64,000 nucleotides of DNA from Ichthyophis bannanicus (GCA_033557465.1 CM066044.1:195974184-196038183), one strand, 5' to 3'. Positions 32,764-42,773 are shown, counted from the first letter of the stretch. The notes: generated from the letters alone by a model not told the origin. Numbers and translations: made by a program.

Positions 32764-33665
32764 AGTCAGGAGAGAAGAGGCTTTCCTCTGCCTTTGCTAA
32801 ACTGTGAGGTTGTTTTTCAGTTAAAGCTATCTGTGAAACCTGACTGACTTTCTTTAGCATTCTCTAACAAATTATCAAAAACCTCTGCCTCAGTATTAAG
32901 CTTTTTTTCTGTCTTTAGAAGACCGTTCCCTGATCAGCCTACTCACACGGCCGGCACAGTCCTAATGTAGAGAAATGCCCCCTACGAAGCCCACATGCTG
33001 CACAAAATGTTTTAGAAGGCATCTTGCATTTAAAAACAATTATTTCCTTACTGGCAATGAAACCTGCTGCTTCAATCACTTAAAACACACCCGATTTACA
33101 AACGGAACTTCGAGTCAAAAACGAAAGTAAAAGTAAAAACAGATCCCGGCTTCAAAAAAGAGCTGCCCCTGAAGCTGTCTCCTCATAGAGCAACAGATAG
33201 GCCTGACTGTGTGCTGAGCAACTGTCTTCAAAAACAGCTGATCTCCCTGCCAGAATGCACAGAATCACCAAAAGGTAGAAAGTCTAACTCACTGGCAGAA
33301 CCCTCCCCTTACTGAACGAGATTGGGCTGAGTGCAGTTTGAAATGCCTGTCTGAGAAAAATAGCTCCAGGGCAAACCCTTCAAGATTTGAAGACAGGAGG
33401 ATACAGCTACAAGGAAATCTTGTTTAAATAAATCTCTCTCTGCTTAAGGTAATTTTTTTATTTAATGCTGAATTCTCAAGAGAGCTGCCCTGACTAGTGA
33501 AAGCTCATCCCCTTCCTGCTTGGAGACTGAAGATACTGGCTTGATAACAGCATCACTTTTCCTTTATTGGATGACATCAAAGCTTGGAATTCTCAGTCTC
33601 CAACCTGCTGGAAGGGGATGTAAACCCATTAGTCTGGACTGTACTGGAGGGATGCTATGGAAATC

Positions 33666-34735
33666 AATAATGGACATTCTAAACGGTGCACTGTGGCACC
33701 ATTCCATGTATTCATTTGATATACCACTTTGCATAGCATTAAGCAGTTAATTATTAAAAATACATTCATGCATAATTTCATTAGTGCAAAATTTCAGGAT
33801 CACTTCAACCTATTTAACTAGTTTTAAAATAAGGAAATCACGCAAGTCCAAAGGTGTCAGAACGCAGTTTTCAGTGGGGGAAGGTAGCTCTGCTCCTGGG
33901 CCAGTCAAATTCCCTGTGGCTGCAACTGCCAGACTTCGCCTCTTGTCTGCCCACGGGGATTTGATCTCCCGCAGGCAAACAGGAAAGATCTGTGCTGTGA
34001 TCACGGCACTCTTCTGCCCACAGGGGATGGAATCCGCGTGGGCAGCCGGCTGCGTGCAGGGTCGTGATTGCCAGTCTTCCCCTACTACTGCCCATAGGAG
34101 ATCAGATCCCCATGGGCCAAAGTAGGGGAAGCCCTGATCACAGCAGCAAAGGTTTGGTGGAGTCGGACTTCTGTGGCCCACCCCTTTCCGACGTCTATGT
34201 GCAAGACTTACAAAGATAAGAAAATTCAAACTGTACTATTACAGGCCATTGCCTTCAACACCAATGCTTGATGTTATGCAGAAGACTAAGGCATGAGAAA
34301 CTAAGCTACCAAACCCTCAATACAGATGCTGAAATATACCAGCAGTAAAATCTGCATTTTTTTTTTTTTTTAAAACAGGCACTAGCCAGCATGGCAAAGT
34401 CTTATGGCAGTAATGCATTCATCTGAACAAATCAATCCAGTTACTTATAAAAACAACTTTAAAATTTGAAAGCAGGTTGTTGCCATAACAATACTGTTGT
34501 AAATTAAATCACACCAACATTCCTGTAAAAGGGACTTAATGTGGTACTACTACTAACGTGAGCTGATGCAGAATTGGAAAGATTTTTGTTGGCTTAAAAA
34601 AAAAAAAGCAGAAAGCAATAGTTGGGATTTTATATTGTGTCATTGCTCTGGGATTTTCTAAAACCCTTTCTGGTATGCATTCAGACAGTCCTTTTTAGCA
34701 TGTTCCAGCTCTCCACTGAGTCTATTATTTCTTAC
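33666..34735. other. XPO6 intron sequence with a short tandem-like repeat
   Basis: At 33880-34190 three imperfect units at roughly 80-base spacing contain 'ctgcccacggggatttgatc', 'ctgcccacaggggatggaat' and 'ctgcccataggagatcagat'. They give a 139-codon open frame on the minus strand that looks like a by-product. The rest is unremarkable AT-rich intron. Confidence 0.5.
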
Positions 34736-34844
34736 ATCATCGTCGAGGGTCTCATCATCTAGCTCCTCCAGCTGGGCCTGGTTGTATCGGAACTGGATTC
34801 TATTCAAAACCTCAGTAAGCAGCAAAACCAAGGCATCTTCGTAC
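34736..34844 (-). CDS. XPO6: Exportin-6 coding exon (109 bp)
   Basis: On the minus strand the acceptor 'ttttccttgtgcag' precedes the exon at 34844 and the donor 'gtaagaaat' follows at 34735. The exon supplies the last base of an Arg codon and then 36 codons: 'YEDALVLLLTEVLNRIQFRY' then 'NQAQLEELDDETLDDD'. I recognise this as vertebrate exportin-6, an importin-beta family carrier known to export actin-profilin from the nucleus. It joins in frame to the exon at 59319-59428. Exactly 36 whole codons plus one base, with consensus splice sites, argues for a functional exon. The next exon is not visible to the left. Confidence 0.92.
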
Positions 34845-35129
34845 CTGCACAAGGAAAAACAAACACATGAAGAGTTGGGTTTTCTGAAAAGGAACCATTC
34901 TACATTTAGGTTTTTTCCCTTCTGCCATACTACAAATAAATGCAATTAGGGAATGAGCAAGTGTTGCTACAAGGCATCACAAGTGGCCTCTACTTGTCCT
35001 GCACATCACTGCTTCCTAACATATATGCAAAGGAGGCTGTTTCATCGAGGAAACTTCCCACTGGCACAAAACCAGGAGAAAACACTTCATTAATTATAAC
35101 ATGTTCAAGAAGATGGAAAGTGGTTGAAA

Positions 35130-35440
35130 AGATTAGGAGTAGCCGCCTAGTGGTCAGGACATGGTACCTCAGGCCGAAGGCTGGAAGTTCAAGTCCCACC
35201 TGGGGGACAGCAATCTCAGGCTGGAGGGACTGGGGTTTCTAGTCCTATAGGCACTCCTTGTGGCTTGGGCAAGCTACTTAACCCTCCACTGCCTCAGGTA
35301 CACAGATTGTGAGCCCTTTGGGAATGAGGGAGTGTATCCAGTACCTGTGTAGTGAGTACATAATGCAAACCACTTTGATTGAAGGATAAGGTGGTAGAGA
35401 AAACTGGTTAAATAAATACATAAAATAAATAAATGTCAGA
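35130..35440 (+). mobile_element. tRNA-derived SINE with L2-like 3' half
   Basis: Internal promoter: A-box-like 'tagccgcctagtgg' at 35140-35153 and B box 'gttcaagtccc' at 35187-35197. The body has 'gcttgggcaagctacttaac' and 'gattgtgagccctttgggaa', typical of SINEs that borrow an L2-type tail. It ends in an (AAATA)n-like run at about 35412-35440. The 3' half is shared with the copy at 58865-59110. Confidence 0.8.
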
Positions 35441-35589
35441 GATCATGAATTAGCAAGAATATAAATAAGATTCTTAGTACAATCAAAGAAATGAATAGGA
35501 CCTTGGTATTATAATCCAATTTGGAACCAATACAAAATGGAATCAATGCAATATAGAGAGAATCCTAAAATTTAAACATCTTAAAATTC

Positions 35590-35890
35590 AAAGACTATAG
35601 GCCCAATATTGAAAGGAATTCACACGGTCAGTAGATGTGCTAACCGTGTAAATCCCCTTGGCTGGGATAATCTGTGGCATTAACACTCCGATGCTAGCAT
35701 GGGGGCAGCCTGGGGGCTATACTGGGTGATAACTGGGCAGTGGCGATATAGTCTGCTATATAACACAGAAATTCCTCTCTGTGTTCTCCCCAGAAATTTT
35801 TGATGGTGGGGGTGGAAAGTACTGTGCAGTATTATAAAATTTTCTGTTATATATAAATGCAACCCTTGATCTCTGCAAATACATTTAATA
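35590..35890. repeat. Possible dispersed repeat, unassigned
   Basis: Contains 'ataggcccaatattgaaagg' and several 'tgggcagtggcgatata'-like stretches. A related-looking block with 'ccaggcagcagcgatattga' and 'gaatatctagccctatg' occurs at 61690-62045. Neither has a coding frame. A non-autonomous DNA element is one option. Confidence 0.3.
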
Positions 35891-36035
35891 TACTGTTACA
35901 TTTTTTAAAGTATTGATTACTAAATCACTTAAATCATTGTTCCATTTCTGCTCAGAAAGCAGATTGTGAGGAAAATATTCAAAGTGATGAGCGTATCGTA
36001 GAATGGAGTAGAAGAGACATGGGTTTACACAGAAA

Positions 36036-36225
36036 GCACAGTTACTTACCTGTAACAGGTGATCTCTGGGAACAGCAGGAATAAGTCTTCACATATGGGT
36101 ACGTCGGTACTGACGGAGCCTGCGCGGGAACGCTCCCCAGCGTCCAATCAGAAAGCTTTTGGGAGCATCCCACAGCGCTTGCGTGCTGCCTTCCCGCCTT
36201 TCCAACTGTCTTTCCACAGTTGAGT
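36036..36225. repeat. Left terminal repeat of E1
   Basis: Starts 'gcacagttacttacctgtaa'. Contains the 13-base palindrome 'acctgtaacaggt' and, on the minus strand, CAG|GTAAGT at 36052-36044. Inverted partner at 46255-46417. Confidence 0.88.
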
Positions 36226-36311
36226 TTTATAGCTGAGACAAGAGGGAGAGAGAGAGGGAAAGGATAGATAGAGACAACTCCTTAGGGGAGGTGGGTGGGT
36301 TGTGAAGACTT

Positions 36312-36404
36312 ATTCCTGCTGTTCCCAGAGATCACCTGTTACAGGTAAGTAACTGTGCTATCTCCAGGAACAAGCAGGAATGAGTCTTCACATATGGGGA
36401 CTCT
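36312..36404. repeat. Internal complementary region of E1
   Basis: Complement of the left end ('gatcacctgttacaggtaag', then 'taactgtgc') directly followed by the complement of the right end ('tatctccaggaacaagcagg'). The junction defines the exact element termini as gcacag at the left and ggagata at the right. Confidence 0.9.
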
Positions 36405-36515
36405 CTAGCTTTTGATGCCAGGGAGAGAGCCCATAAGTTGTGTGTCCCTGGAACAGGGCTGCACTTCCCCACCTGGATCTCTGGCATCCCATGAGGGATG
36501 GTGGGTAGGAGTTGA

Positions 36516-37024
36516 TTAAGTATGGAACAGGTGTTTGAGGACAGCCTGACCAAACAAGGCATCCCGGCGGGAGTCTTTGTCAAAGCAGTAATGGGCTGTG
36601 AAGGTATGAACCGAGGCCCAAGTGGCTGCTCGACAGATGTTGTCGATAGACACAGAGTTCAGATGAGCCATTGAAGCTGCCATGGCTCTCACATTGTGAG
36701 CTGTGACATGGCCCCTCCAGAGAAATGTTCTTGCTCTGGTAGGCGAAAGAAATACACTGGGCAATCCAGTTGGAAAGTGTTCTCTTGGAGACTGGTTGTC
36801 CCAAATGAGAAGGATCAAAAGCAACAGAGTTGAGAAGACTTTCTATGCTGCTGTGTCCTCTGCAAGTAAAAAGCTAGAGCTCTTTTACAGTCCAGGGTAT
36901 GAAGATTCCTCTCTGCACTTAATGCATGAGGTCTTGGAAAAAAGATAGGTAGGAAGACCTCTTGGTTGAGGTGAAAAGGCGAGACCACCTTAGGCATAAA
37001 GTGTGGATTAGTCCTAAGGGTCAT
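36516..37024 (-). pseudogene. E1 tyrosine recombinase, C-terminal half in two frames
   Basis: 36815-37024 encodes 'FMPKVVSPFHLNQEVFLPIF' and the linker up to 'HRKSSQLCCF'. 36516-36824 encodes the catalytic end, with 'VTAHNVRAMAAS' (H-x2-R) and 'FTAHYCFDKDSRRD' (nucleophile Tyr). It matches the intact equivalent in element B. Frameshifts at about 36820 and 37040-37060 separate it from the N-terminal half, which lies in the long ORF to the right. The recombinase residues survive but not in one frame. Confidence 0.8.
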
Positions 37025-37054
37025 GATGGAACCTTGAATAAGGTGGATTAGCTA

Positions 37055-39745
37055 CTAATGCTTGCAATTCACTAATGCGGCGTGCTGGTGTGTTTGCAAT
37101 AAGGTAGTAGCTAAAGGTTCAAAAGGCGGCTTCATAAGCTGACCAAGAACCAAATTTAAGTCCCATGCCACCGGTGGTAGTCTAATGGGAGGCTTTGTTG
37201 AGAGGAGGCCTCTCATGAACCTTGCTACAAGGGGATGAGAGGAAACAGGTTGTCCATTTAGAGGCTTGAGTGAAGCTGCAATAGCACTCAGATGGACTCC
37301 TACTGAATTTGTCTTAAGGCCTGCATTAGACAAATGCAGGAGATACTCCAGCAATGATTCCAGAGGTATGGCTTGGGGGTTAAGACCCTTTTCTGAACAC
37401 CAGATGGTAAACCTTTTCCACTTGAAGGCGTAAGAACGTCTAGTGGAAGGTTTTCTGGAAGCATAAAGAACATCTTTCACCTGTTGAGAAAGATGTAAAG
37501 TCTGGAGATCTAGGCCTTCAGCAACCAAGCCTTGAGATGCAGAGACTGGGGATTGGGATGCCACAACTTTCCGTCCTCCTGAGAGAGGAGGTCTGGAGCA
37601 GACCCTAACTCTAGGGAGGGAGCTTGAGAGAGATGTAGAAGCAGAGGGTACCACACCTGCCGAGGCCAATGTGGAGCTATGAGAATCATGTGGCCTCTGT
37701 CTCTCTGAAGCTTGAACAGGGTTTTGGGAATTAGGGGAATGGGTGGAAAGGCATACAGGAAGTCTTGACCCCAGCGAAGGAGGAAAGCATCCCTTGCCTG
37801 AGCCCCCTGAGCCGGAGTTCTGGAACAGAACCGGGGAAGTTTGGCATTCCACGGACTTGCAAAGAGGTCTATGTCTGGGGTTCCCCAAAGTTGAAACACC
37901 TTGGAAACCTGGTTCATATGTAGGGACCACTCGTGTGGAAGCAGAACTCGACTGAATCTGTCTGCCCAAGAGTTTTGAACTCCTAGAAGATAGACTGCCA
38001 GCAGATGAATGTGATGCTCTCTGGCGAGGGCCCACAGTCGCAGAGCTTCGTTGCAAAGCGACAGAGAGCCAGTTCCTCCCTGCTTGTTTATGTAGAACAT
38101 GGCTACCTGATTGTCCGTGTGGATAAGGACTGTCTGGTGGCTGAGCAGGGTGTGGAAAACTCGCAGAGCAAGGAAGATTGCTCTGAGTTCCAAGAGATTG
38201 ATATGTAGACAAGTCTCCTGTGGGGACCAGATGCCCTGGGTGGAGAAGTCCTGAAGATGAGCTCCCCAGCCCATTGGTGAAGCATCTGTTGTTAGAGTTG
38301 CTTGGGGTAGAGGCTGCTGAAAGGGGGACCCCAACAACAGGTTTATTACCAGCCCTAAATATTGCAGGATACGCATTGTGCAGTTTAGAGCAGTCTGGGC
38401 CTCTGTCTGAGTAGGAGCTCGAATGAGCCAGTCGTCCAGATATGGGAAGACAAATATCCCCAGGGTGCGCAGAAAAGCAGCAACCACTGCCATGCATTTC
38501 GTGAACACCCTTGGTGCAGAGGCCAGGCCAAAGGGAAGCACTCTGTATTAGTAGTGCTTCTCCTGGAAAAGGAACTGAAGGAACCTTCTGTGTGTTGGAT
38601 GGATGAGAACATGGGTGTACGCATCCTTGAGATCTAAATAACAAAGCCAATCCTGACTCTGAAGGTATGGCAGCAGAGTTCCCAGAGAAACCATCTTGAA
38701 TTTTTCTTTGACTAGGAATCTGTTCAACTCTGAGATCTAAAATGGGTCTGAAGCCCCCTGTTTTCTTTGGGATAAGAAAATAGGGGGAGTAGAACCCTGT
38801 GCCCTGTTGTTGAGAAGGCACCTCCTCTATTGCCCCTTGGGCTAAAAGAGTGGCAGCCTCCTGCTCCAACAAGTTGAGGAGGGAGGTTGGAGAATTGAAC
38901 TGGTGCACTCTTGTGTGAGGGGGCAAGCTGAAAAAATGAAGTTTGTACCCCTCTCTTATGATGGAGAGTGTCCACTGCTCTGCTGTGATTTGCCCCCATC
39001 TGGGAGCAAAGTGACATAACCTTCCTGGAATGGTGGAGGGCTCTGGGCCTTCTAGAGCCAGGAAGGCCAAGTTCTCTGGCAGAAAGTCAAAGGCCCTGAG
39101 GGGGCTGAGATTGCTGGGCTGGAGCAGGCCTCGCAGCCTTTGCCTTGGTCTGTTTGGAGGATTGCTGACGTTTAGAAGCTGCAGAAGATGCCCTCTGACT
39201 ATAAGCAGGATAGGACCTTCCCTTTTTAGAAAAAGGTGTTTTCTTGAACAACCTTTTCTTAGCAGGAGCAGCTGTAGATTTGGATAGTCTCTATCCAAGG
39301 CAGAATTTTCAGCATCCATCTGATTGGCTTTTGCTTGCCAATCTTTACCAAACAGATTCTCACCTGTACAAGGGAGATTTCCCAATTCATCTTGGACCCA
39401 GATCTCCAAATCAGATGCTTGAAGCCAAGCAATCCTATGTGCACCTATAGCTATAGCTGAGGCTCTGCTTATGCATTCAAAGGAATCGAAAGCTGCATGG
39501 TTGGAGAATTTGGAGATATCCTGGGCATGTTTAAGCCCAGCAAGATATTCTGGCCTTTTATTGTCAGACATAAAAGGACTTAAAGTCTGTAAATGGTCAG
39601 TGACTTCCTTCAAGAACATTCCCATGTAGAGACTACAGGAATTAATTCTCGCAGCAAGCATGGAAGCTTGGAAGACTCTACGTCCAAAAGCATCCAAGGT
39701 TCTACATTCACGTCCTGGAGGATTTAGAGGCATGTCTTTTGGCAC
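37055..39745 (-). CDS. E1 long ORF: gag C-terminus, RT N-terminus, alternative frame, recombinase N-terminus
   Basis: An 896-codon open frame with four parts. Residues 1-230 are gag ('GRECRTLDAFGRRVFQASML', 'SRASAIAIGAHRIAWLQASD'). About 235-350 is the reverse transcriptase N-terminus ('WGQITAEQWTLSIIREGYKL', 'GTGFYSPYFLIPKKTGGFRP'). About 350-720 is a Ser/Pro-rich stretch read in a different frame from the polymerase, overlapping the ORF at 37510-38541. About 725-890 is the recombinase N-terminal domain ('SRKPSTRRSYAFKWKRFTIW', 'PLVARFMRGLLSTKPPIRLP'). Overlap of recombinase and polymerase ORFs is known for DIRS elements. The gag-RT junction here may be natural or due to a frameshift. Confidence 0.75.
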   Translation of the reverse strand: MPKDMPLNPPGRECRTLDAFGRRVFQASMLAARINSCSLYMGMFLKEVTDHLQTLSPFMSDNKRPEYLAGLKHAQDISKFSNHAAFDSFECISRASAIAIGAHRIAWLQASDLEIWVQDELGNLPCTGENLFGKDWQAKANQMDAENSALDRDYPNLQLLLLRKGCSRKHLFLKREGPILLIVRGHLLQLLNVSNPPNRPRQRLRGLLQPSNLSPLRAFDFLPENLAFLALEGPEPSTIPGRLCHFAPRWGQITAEQWTLSIIREGYKLHFFSLPPHTRVHQFNSPTSLLNLLEQEAATLLAQGAIEEVPSQQQGTGFYSPYFLIPKKTGGFRPILDLRVEQIPSQRKIQDGFSGNSAAIPSESGLALLFRSQGCVHPCSHPSNTQKVPSVPFPGEALLIQSASLWPGLCTKGVHEMHGSGCCFSAHPGDICLPISGRLAHSSSYSDRGPDCSKLHNAYPAIFRAGNKPVVGVPLSAASTPSNSNNRCFTNGLGSSSSGLLHPGHLVPTGDLSTYQSLGTQSNLPCSASFPHPAQPPDSPYPHGQSGSHVLHKQAGRNWLSVALQRSSATVGPRQRASHSSAGSLSSRSSKLLGRQIQSSSASTRVVPTYEPGFQGVSTLGNPRHRPLCKSVECQTSPVLFQNSGSGGSGKGCFPPSLGSRLPVCLSTHSPNSQNPVQASERQRPHDSHSSTLASAGVVPSASTSLSSSLPRVRVCSRPPLSGGRKVVASQSPVSASQGLVAEGLDLQTLHLSQQVKDVLYASRKPSTRRSYAFKWKRFTIWCSEKGLNPQAIPLESLLEYLLHLSNAGLKTNSVGVHLSAIAASLKPLNGQPVSSHPLVARFMRGLLSTKPPIRLPPVAWDLNLVLGQLMKPPFEPLATTLLQTHQHAALVNCKH
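37510..38541 (-). pseudogene. E1 reverse transcriptase/RNase H with internal deletion
   Basis: The frame holds 'LPFGLASAPRVFTKCM', the catalytic 'FPYLDDWLI' (YLDD, residues 34-37), then jumps directly to RNase H: 'TTDASPMGWGAH' (first Asp near 86), 'NLLELRAIFLAL' (Glu), 'HTDNQVAMFYINKQGGTG' (Asp) and 'NSWADRFSR' (Asp). Compared with element B about 113 residues between polymerase and RNase H are missing, in frame, after 'LGLVIN'. Just upstream the frame is closed by a TAA where B has a Gln codon (HY-stop-YRVLPFG). No active enzyme is expected, though the RNase H motifs are complete. Confidence 0.85.
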
Positions 39746-40028
39746 TTCTAATCTTTCTCATTGCAGACTCTACCACAATAGAGTGGTGAGGAAGCTTGGA
39801 TTTATGGAAACCGGGACAAGGAGGGACACGATACATGGTGTCCAACCTGCGAGAATGAGGAGAGGTGGTTAGAGGTGCTTCCAACATCATTAACATGAGA
39901 TCATACAGAATCTCATGAATAGGTAAGGTTGCTGCCTCCTTAGGAGTTTTAGGATATTGCAAAATATCTAACTCCTTGGCTCTAGGCTCTGACTCAGGGG
40001 CCACTGTAACAGAGAGGCCCTTAGCCAC
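39708..40028 (-). pseudogene. E1 gag, middle piece beside the E2 insertion
   Basis: Encodes 'APESEPRAKELDILQYPKTP' and 'RRLDTMYRVPPCPGFHKSKL', then 'PHHSIVVESAMRKIRSAKRH', homologous to E2 gag 'PPSPGFQKTQLPHHSIVVES'. The frame begins at the E2 boundary (40041). Its upstream continuation is at 45123 on the far side of E2; joining the two sides keeps the reading frame with no added bases. A frameshift near 39730 separates it from the 896-codon ORF. Confidence 0.75.
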
Positions 40029-40312
40029 CTCTCTGATAAAGCACAGTTACTTACCTGTAACAGGTGATCTCTGGGAACAGCAGGAATAAGTCTTCACATA
40101 TGGGTACGTCGGTACCGACGGAGCCTGCGCGGGAACGCTCCCCAGCGTCCAATCAGAAAGCTTTTGGGAGCATCCCTCAGCGCCTGCGTGCTGCCTTCCC
40201 GCCTTTCCAACTGTCTCTCCTCAGTTGAGTTTTATAGCTGAGACAAAGAGAGAGAAAGAGGAAAGGAAGAGAGAGAGATACAACTCCTAGGGGAGGTGGG
40301 TGGGTTTTGAAG

Positions 40313-40404
40313 ACTTATTCCTGCTGTTACCAGAGATCACCTGTTACAGGTAAGTAACTGTGCTATCTCCAGGAACAAGCAGGAATGAGTCTTCACATAT
40401 GGGG
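40313..40404. repeat. Internal complementary region of E2
   Basis: Same two-part layout as in E1: 'agatcacctgttacaggtaa' (left-end complement), then 'tatctccaggaacaagcagg' (right-end complement). Confidence 0.9.
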
Positions 40405-41209
40405 ACTCCCAAGCTAAGATGCCTGGAGCCCTGCATGGTGGGGATTGGAACATGCTACACCTCATATGGCCAGGCATCCTGAGGATGGAGGGTAGGAGTT
40501 GAAAAGAGAGGAGCTGTAGGGAAAAAACAGCTAACCTAAAATAGGACTACAGGTAAGGAGTCCTTGTATGTATGATAATTATCATGAAAAATATTGAAAT
40601 GAACAATCACAATATAGACCTCACCTACTGGATTGCAGGAAGTAGAGAGGCTGATGGAGTCTACTGGGGATCCAGTAGAGGAATCTTCAAGGTGACCTCA
40701 CTGAAGTGAAGGTGAAGGTCCAAATCCGGAAGTGACAGGTGATCCAGGTGTCAACTGGGGTAGTATAAAAACGGTAGGTCTTTAGGAAAGCTTTATGGAA
40801 AAGCTGGGAACTCTTTTGGCTACAGAGTTACTCACAGTTAGGAGCAAAAGAGGAAGACTGACCGATTTGGATAAACTAGCCCAGTCCTGGAGGGAAGAAG
40901 GGTTATGGGAAAAAAGCCCGTATTCCCAAGGACAGATGTCTGAAGGGATGAAACCTCAGATCTACTGAAGATCCACCCTGTCTTTCCTAACTGGTGAGAG
41001 AAAGGAAAGATATTGGAGCATGGAGCTTCAGGGATACCTAAACCTAGGGTTAAGGTAGGAGCTGTCAGTACCACAGCAGTGGTTGTGTGCATAATACCCC
41101 AGACATACTGTGGGACAGTATGAACATATGCAACCACTGTCTGGAATCTATAGGAAGGTAAACCTTCATAAGTATAGACGGAAGCATCTCGACAGATACA
41201 CATATATGT

Positions 41210-41256
<47 letters not shown>

Positions 41257-42773
41257 GATATATATATGGGTATATATATATGTCTATAGTGAGATCTGGA
41301 GGGGCATAACATATGCACACGCAGCTTACAGACATATGTATCTGTAGAGAAGTATATAGAGATATATACATACATGAATATATACATGTCTAAAGATAAA
41401 TGTCTGCAATGAAGCAGATAAGAGATATGCCCATAAGAACATTCACATGGGAGATGTGAAGAGGAAAGATTCATCTAACAAGAAGGTGGAACCTACTTGA
41501 AAAGATATAGAGAATCTGTTCCCCCTGGTTAAGATGGAGCAGGAATACTATCCAGTGAAATAACCAGGATGGTTGCGTGGAAAAAACAAGATAATATCAA
41601 TCTGTAAACAGCAAGTCCTGAGTCCGGTAGAACTCTAACATGGTGAATGGACAGAAACGCAGAGGATGAGATACCAGGTTGACCCACTTGAGGGACAAGG
41701 GGGGGGGGGGGTATCATGCGTTGTTTAATTAAATATGTGCTGTCCATGAAGGATTAGGATACCATGAGGACAAGCTGCAAGGAAAAAGAGCATATTTCCT
41801 GTAGAAACTGGGTAACTCTTTAGACTGTCACATAGAGAAGGCTTTTGTCCTTTATTAAAAGGAAATAGAAGGGTGTAAAGAACCCCTACAGTCATGAGGA
41901 ATGACTGAGGAAGCCTTTTTCAACCATATAGGATAGTAATTAGAGAAAAAATCCCCATGCTCTCTAGCAAGGGCCCATAGTGGAAAGCTTCTCAGTAGGA
42001 TTGCAGAGAGCACTATGCAGGAGAATTGGGAAATAAAAGTGGCTGTTGGAGAAAACCAGCTGCCACTTCAGTTATGCTGCCACCTCCAGAGATTTGGAGA
42101 TGACAGAAAAGAAGCGATAAGGATTATCCAAGATAGATGAGCACTATCTTGGAAGCACTAAGGCCAGAGAAAAAGTAGTGGAAGACAAGACTGGAACTCG
42201 TAGAAAAGTACCAGTAGTCCAAACACTGGAACTCCTGCATGGGCAGCTGCTGAATAGAACAGCAGAGAGAATCCTTCTGTTTGTAACAGAGAGAACAGAA
42301 AGAAGAGGAGAAAATCCTGATCATGTCTGATGAGCTGCCCAATGAAAGCAGGGAGGTTACTCCAGAGAAAAAAACTCTACACTAGAAAGGACAGGAAGAC
42401 TAGAAAGGCTAAGAAAGCCTTCCAGTGGTATGGTAGCACTCTTATAGGGGAGGCCCTAAAAAAGAGGGTAAAGAAAAATAGGAGCTGGAGGGAGACTTGC
42501 CATATGGTAAGTCTGCAGAAAAAAAAATTCATGGTGGTACAGGAGAAAACTATCATGAGATAGTTGGCAAACCTCTCTTCATGGTAGAAAGAGGAGGAAA
42601 ACCCTGTGACCCATAGACATGAAACTCCTGACAGCTCAGCCTACCTAAGAGCAAGTGGATGTCCTGAGGAAACAGGAATCCATGTGTAGAGTTTTAAAGA
42701 ACAGTGAAAAAACTTCCGCTGAGAAGAAGTGAACTGTAGGTTATAAAAAGATTAATTAGAACCCTATTGAGGG
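40405..42773. other. Non-coding middle of E2
   Basis: No supported protein in either strand. The first 400 bases align by eye with 54409-54800 of E3: both have 'atggagggtaggagttga', a 'ctactg..ttg.aggaagtag' block and 'tccaaatccggaag'. The microsatellite at 41210 lies here. Confidence 0.6.
41210..41283. repeat. (TA)n microsatellite
   Basis: About 17 uninterrupted TA units at 41212-41246, then interrupted TA runs to 41283, inside E2. Confidence 0.95.

Larger units (their letters stand above)
23512..33655 (-). mobile_element. DIRS 'D', old element split by a CR1 and a DNA transposon
   Basis: The left terminal repeat (about 23512-23660) and right terminal repeat (about 33525-33655) are inverted copies sharing 'ttctcagtctccaa', 'ggaaggggatgtaaaccc' and 'cctttattggatgacatc' or complements. 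The internal complementary region lies at 23861-23960. Removing the CR1 (24205-26355) and the transposon (26616-29205) leaves about 5.4 kb, the normal size of the complete DIRS elements here. All frames are broken. Confidence 0.85.

Noticed and set aside
33810..34229. 139-codon minus-strand open frame
   Set aside because: It overlaps three imperfect units of a short repeat and shows no protein family features or splice context; open frame judged accidental.
35130..35230. Possible tRNA gene (A and B boxes)
   Set aside because: The boxes are followed by an L2-like body and A-rich tail, and no cloverleaf acceptor stem is apparent; it is a SINE head.
41166..41474. Open frames over the (TA)n microsatellite
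   Set aside because: Ile/Tyr-rich translations of a simple repeat.
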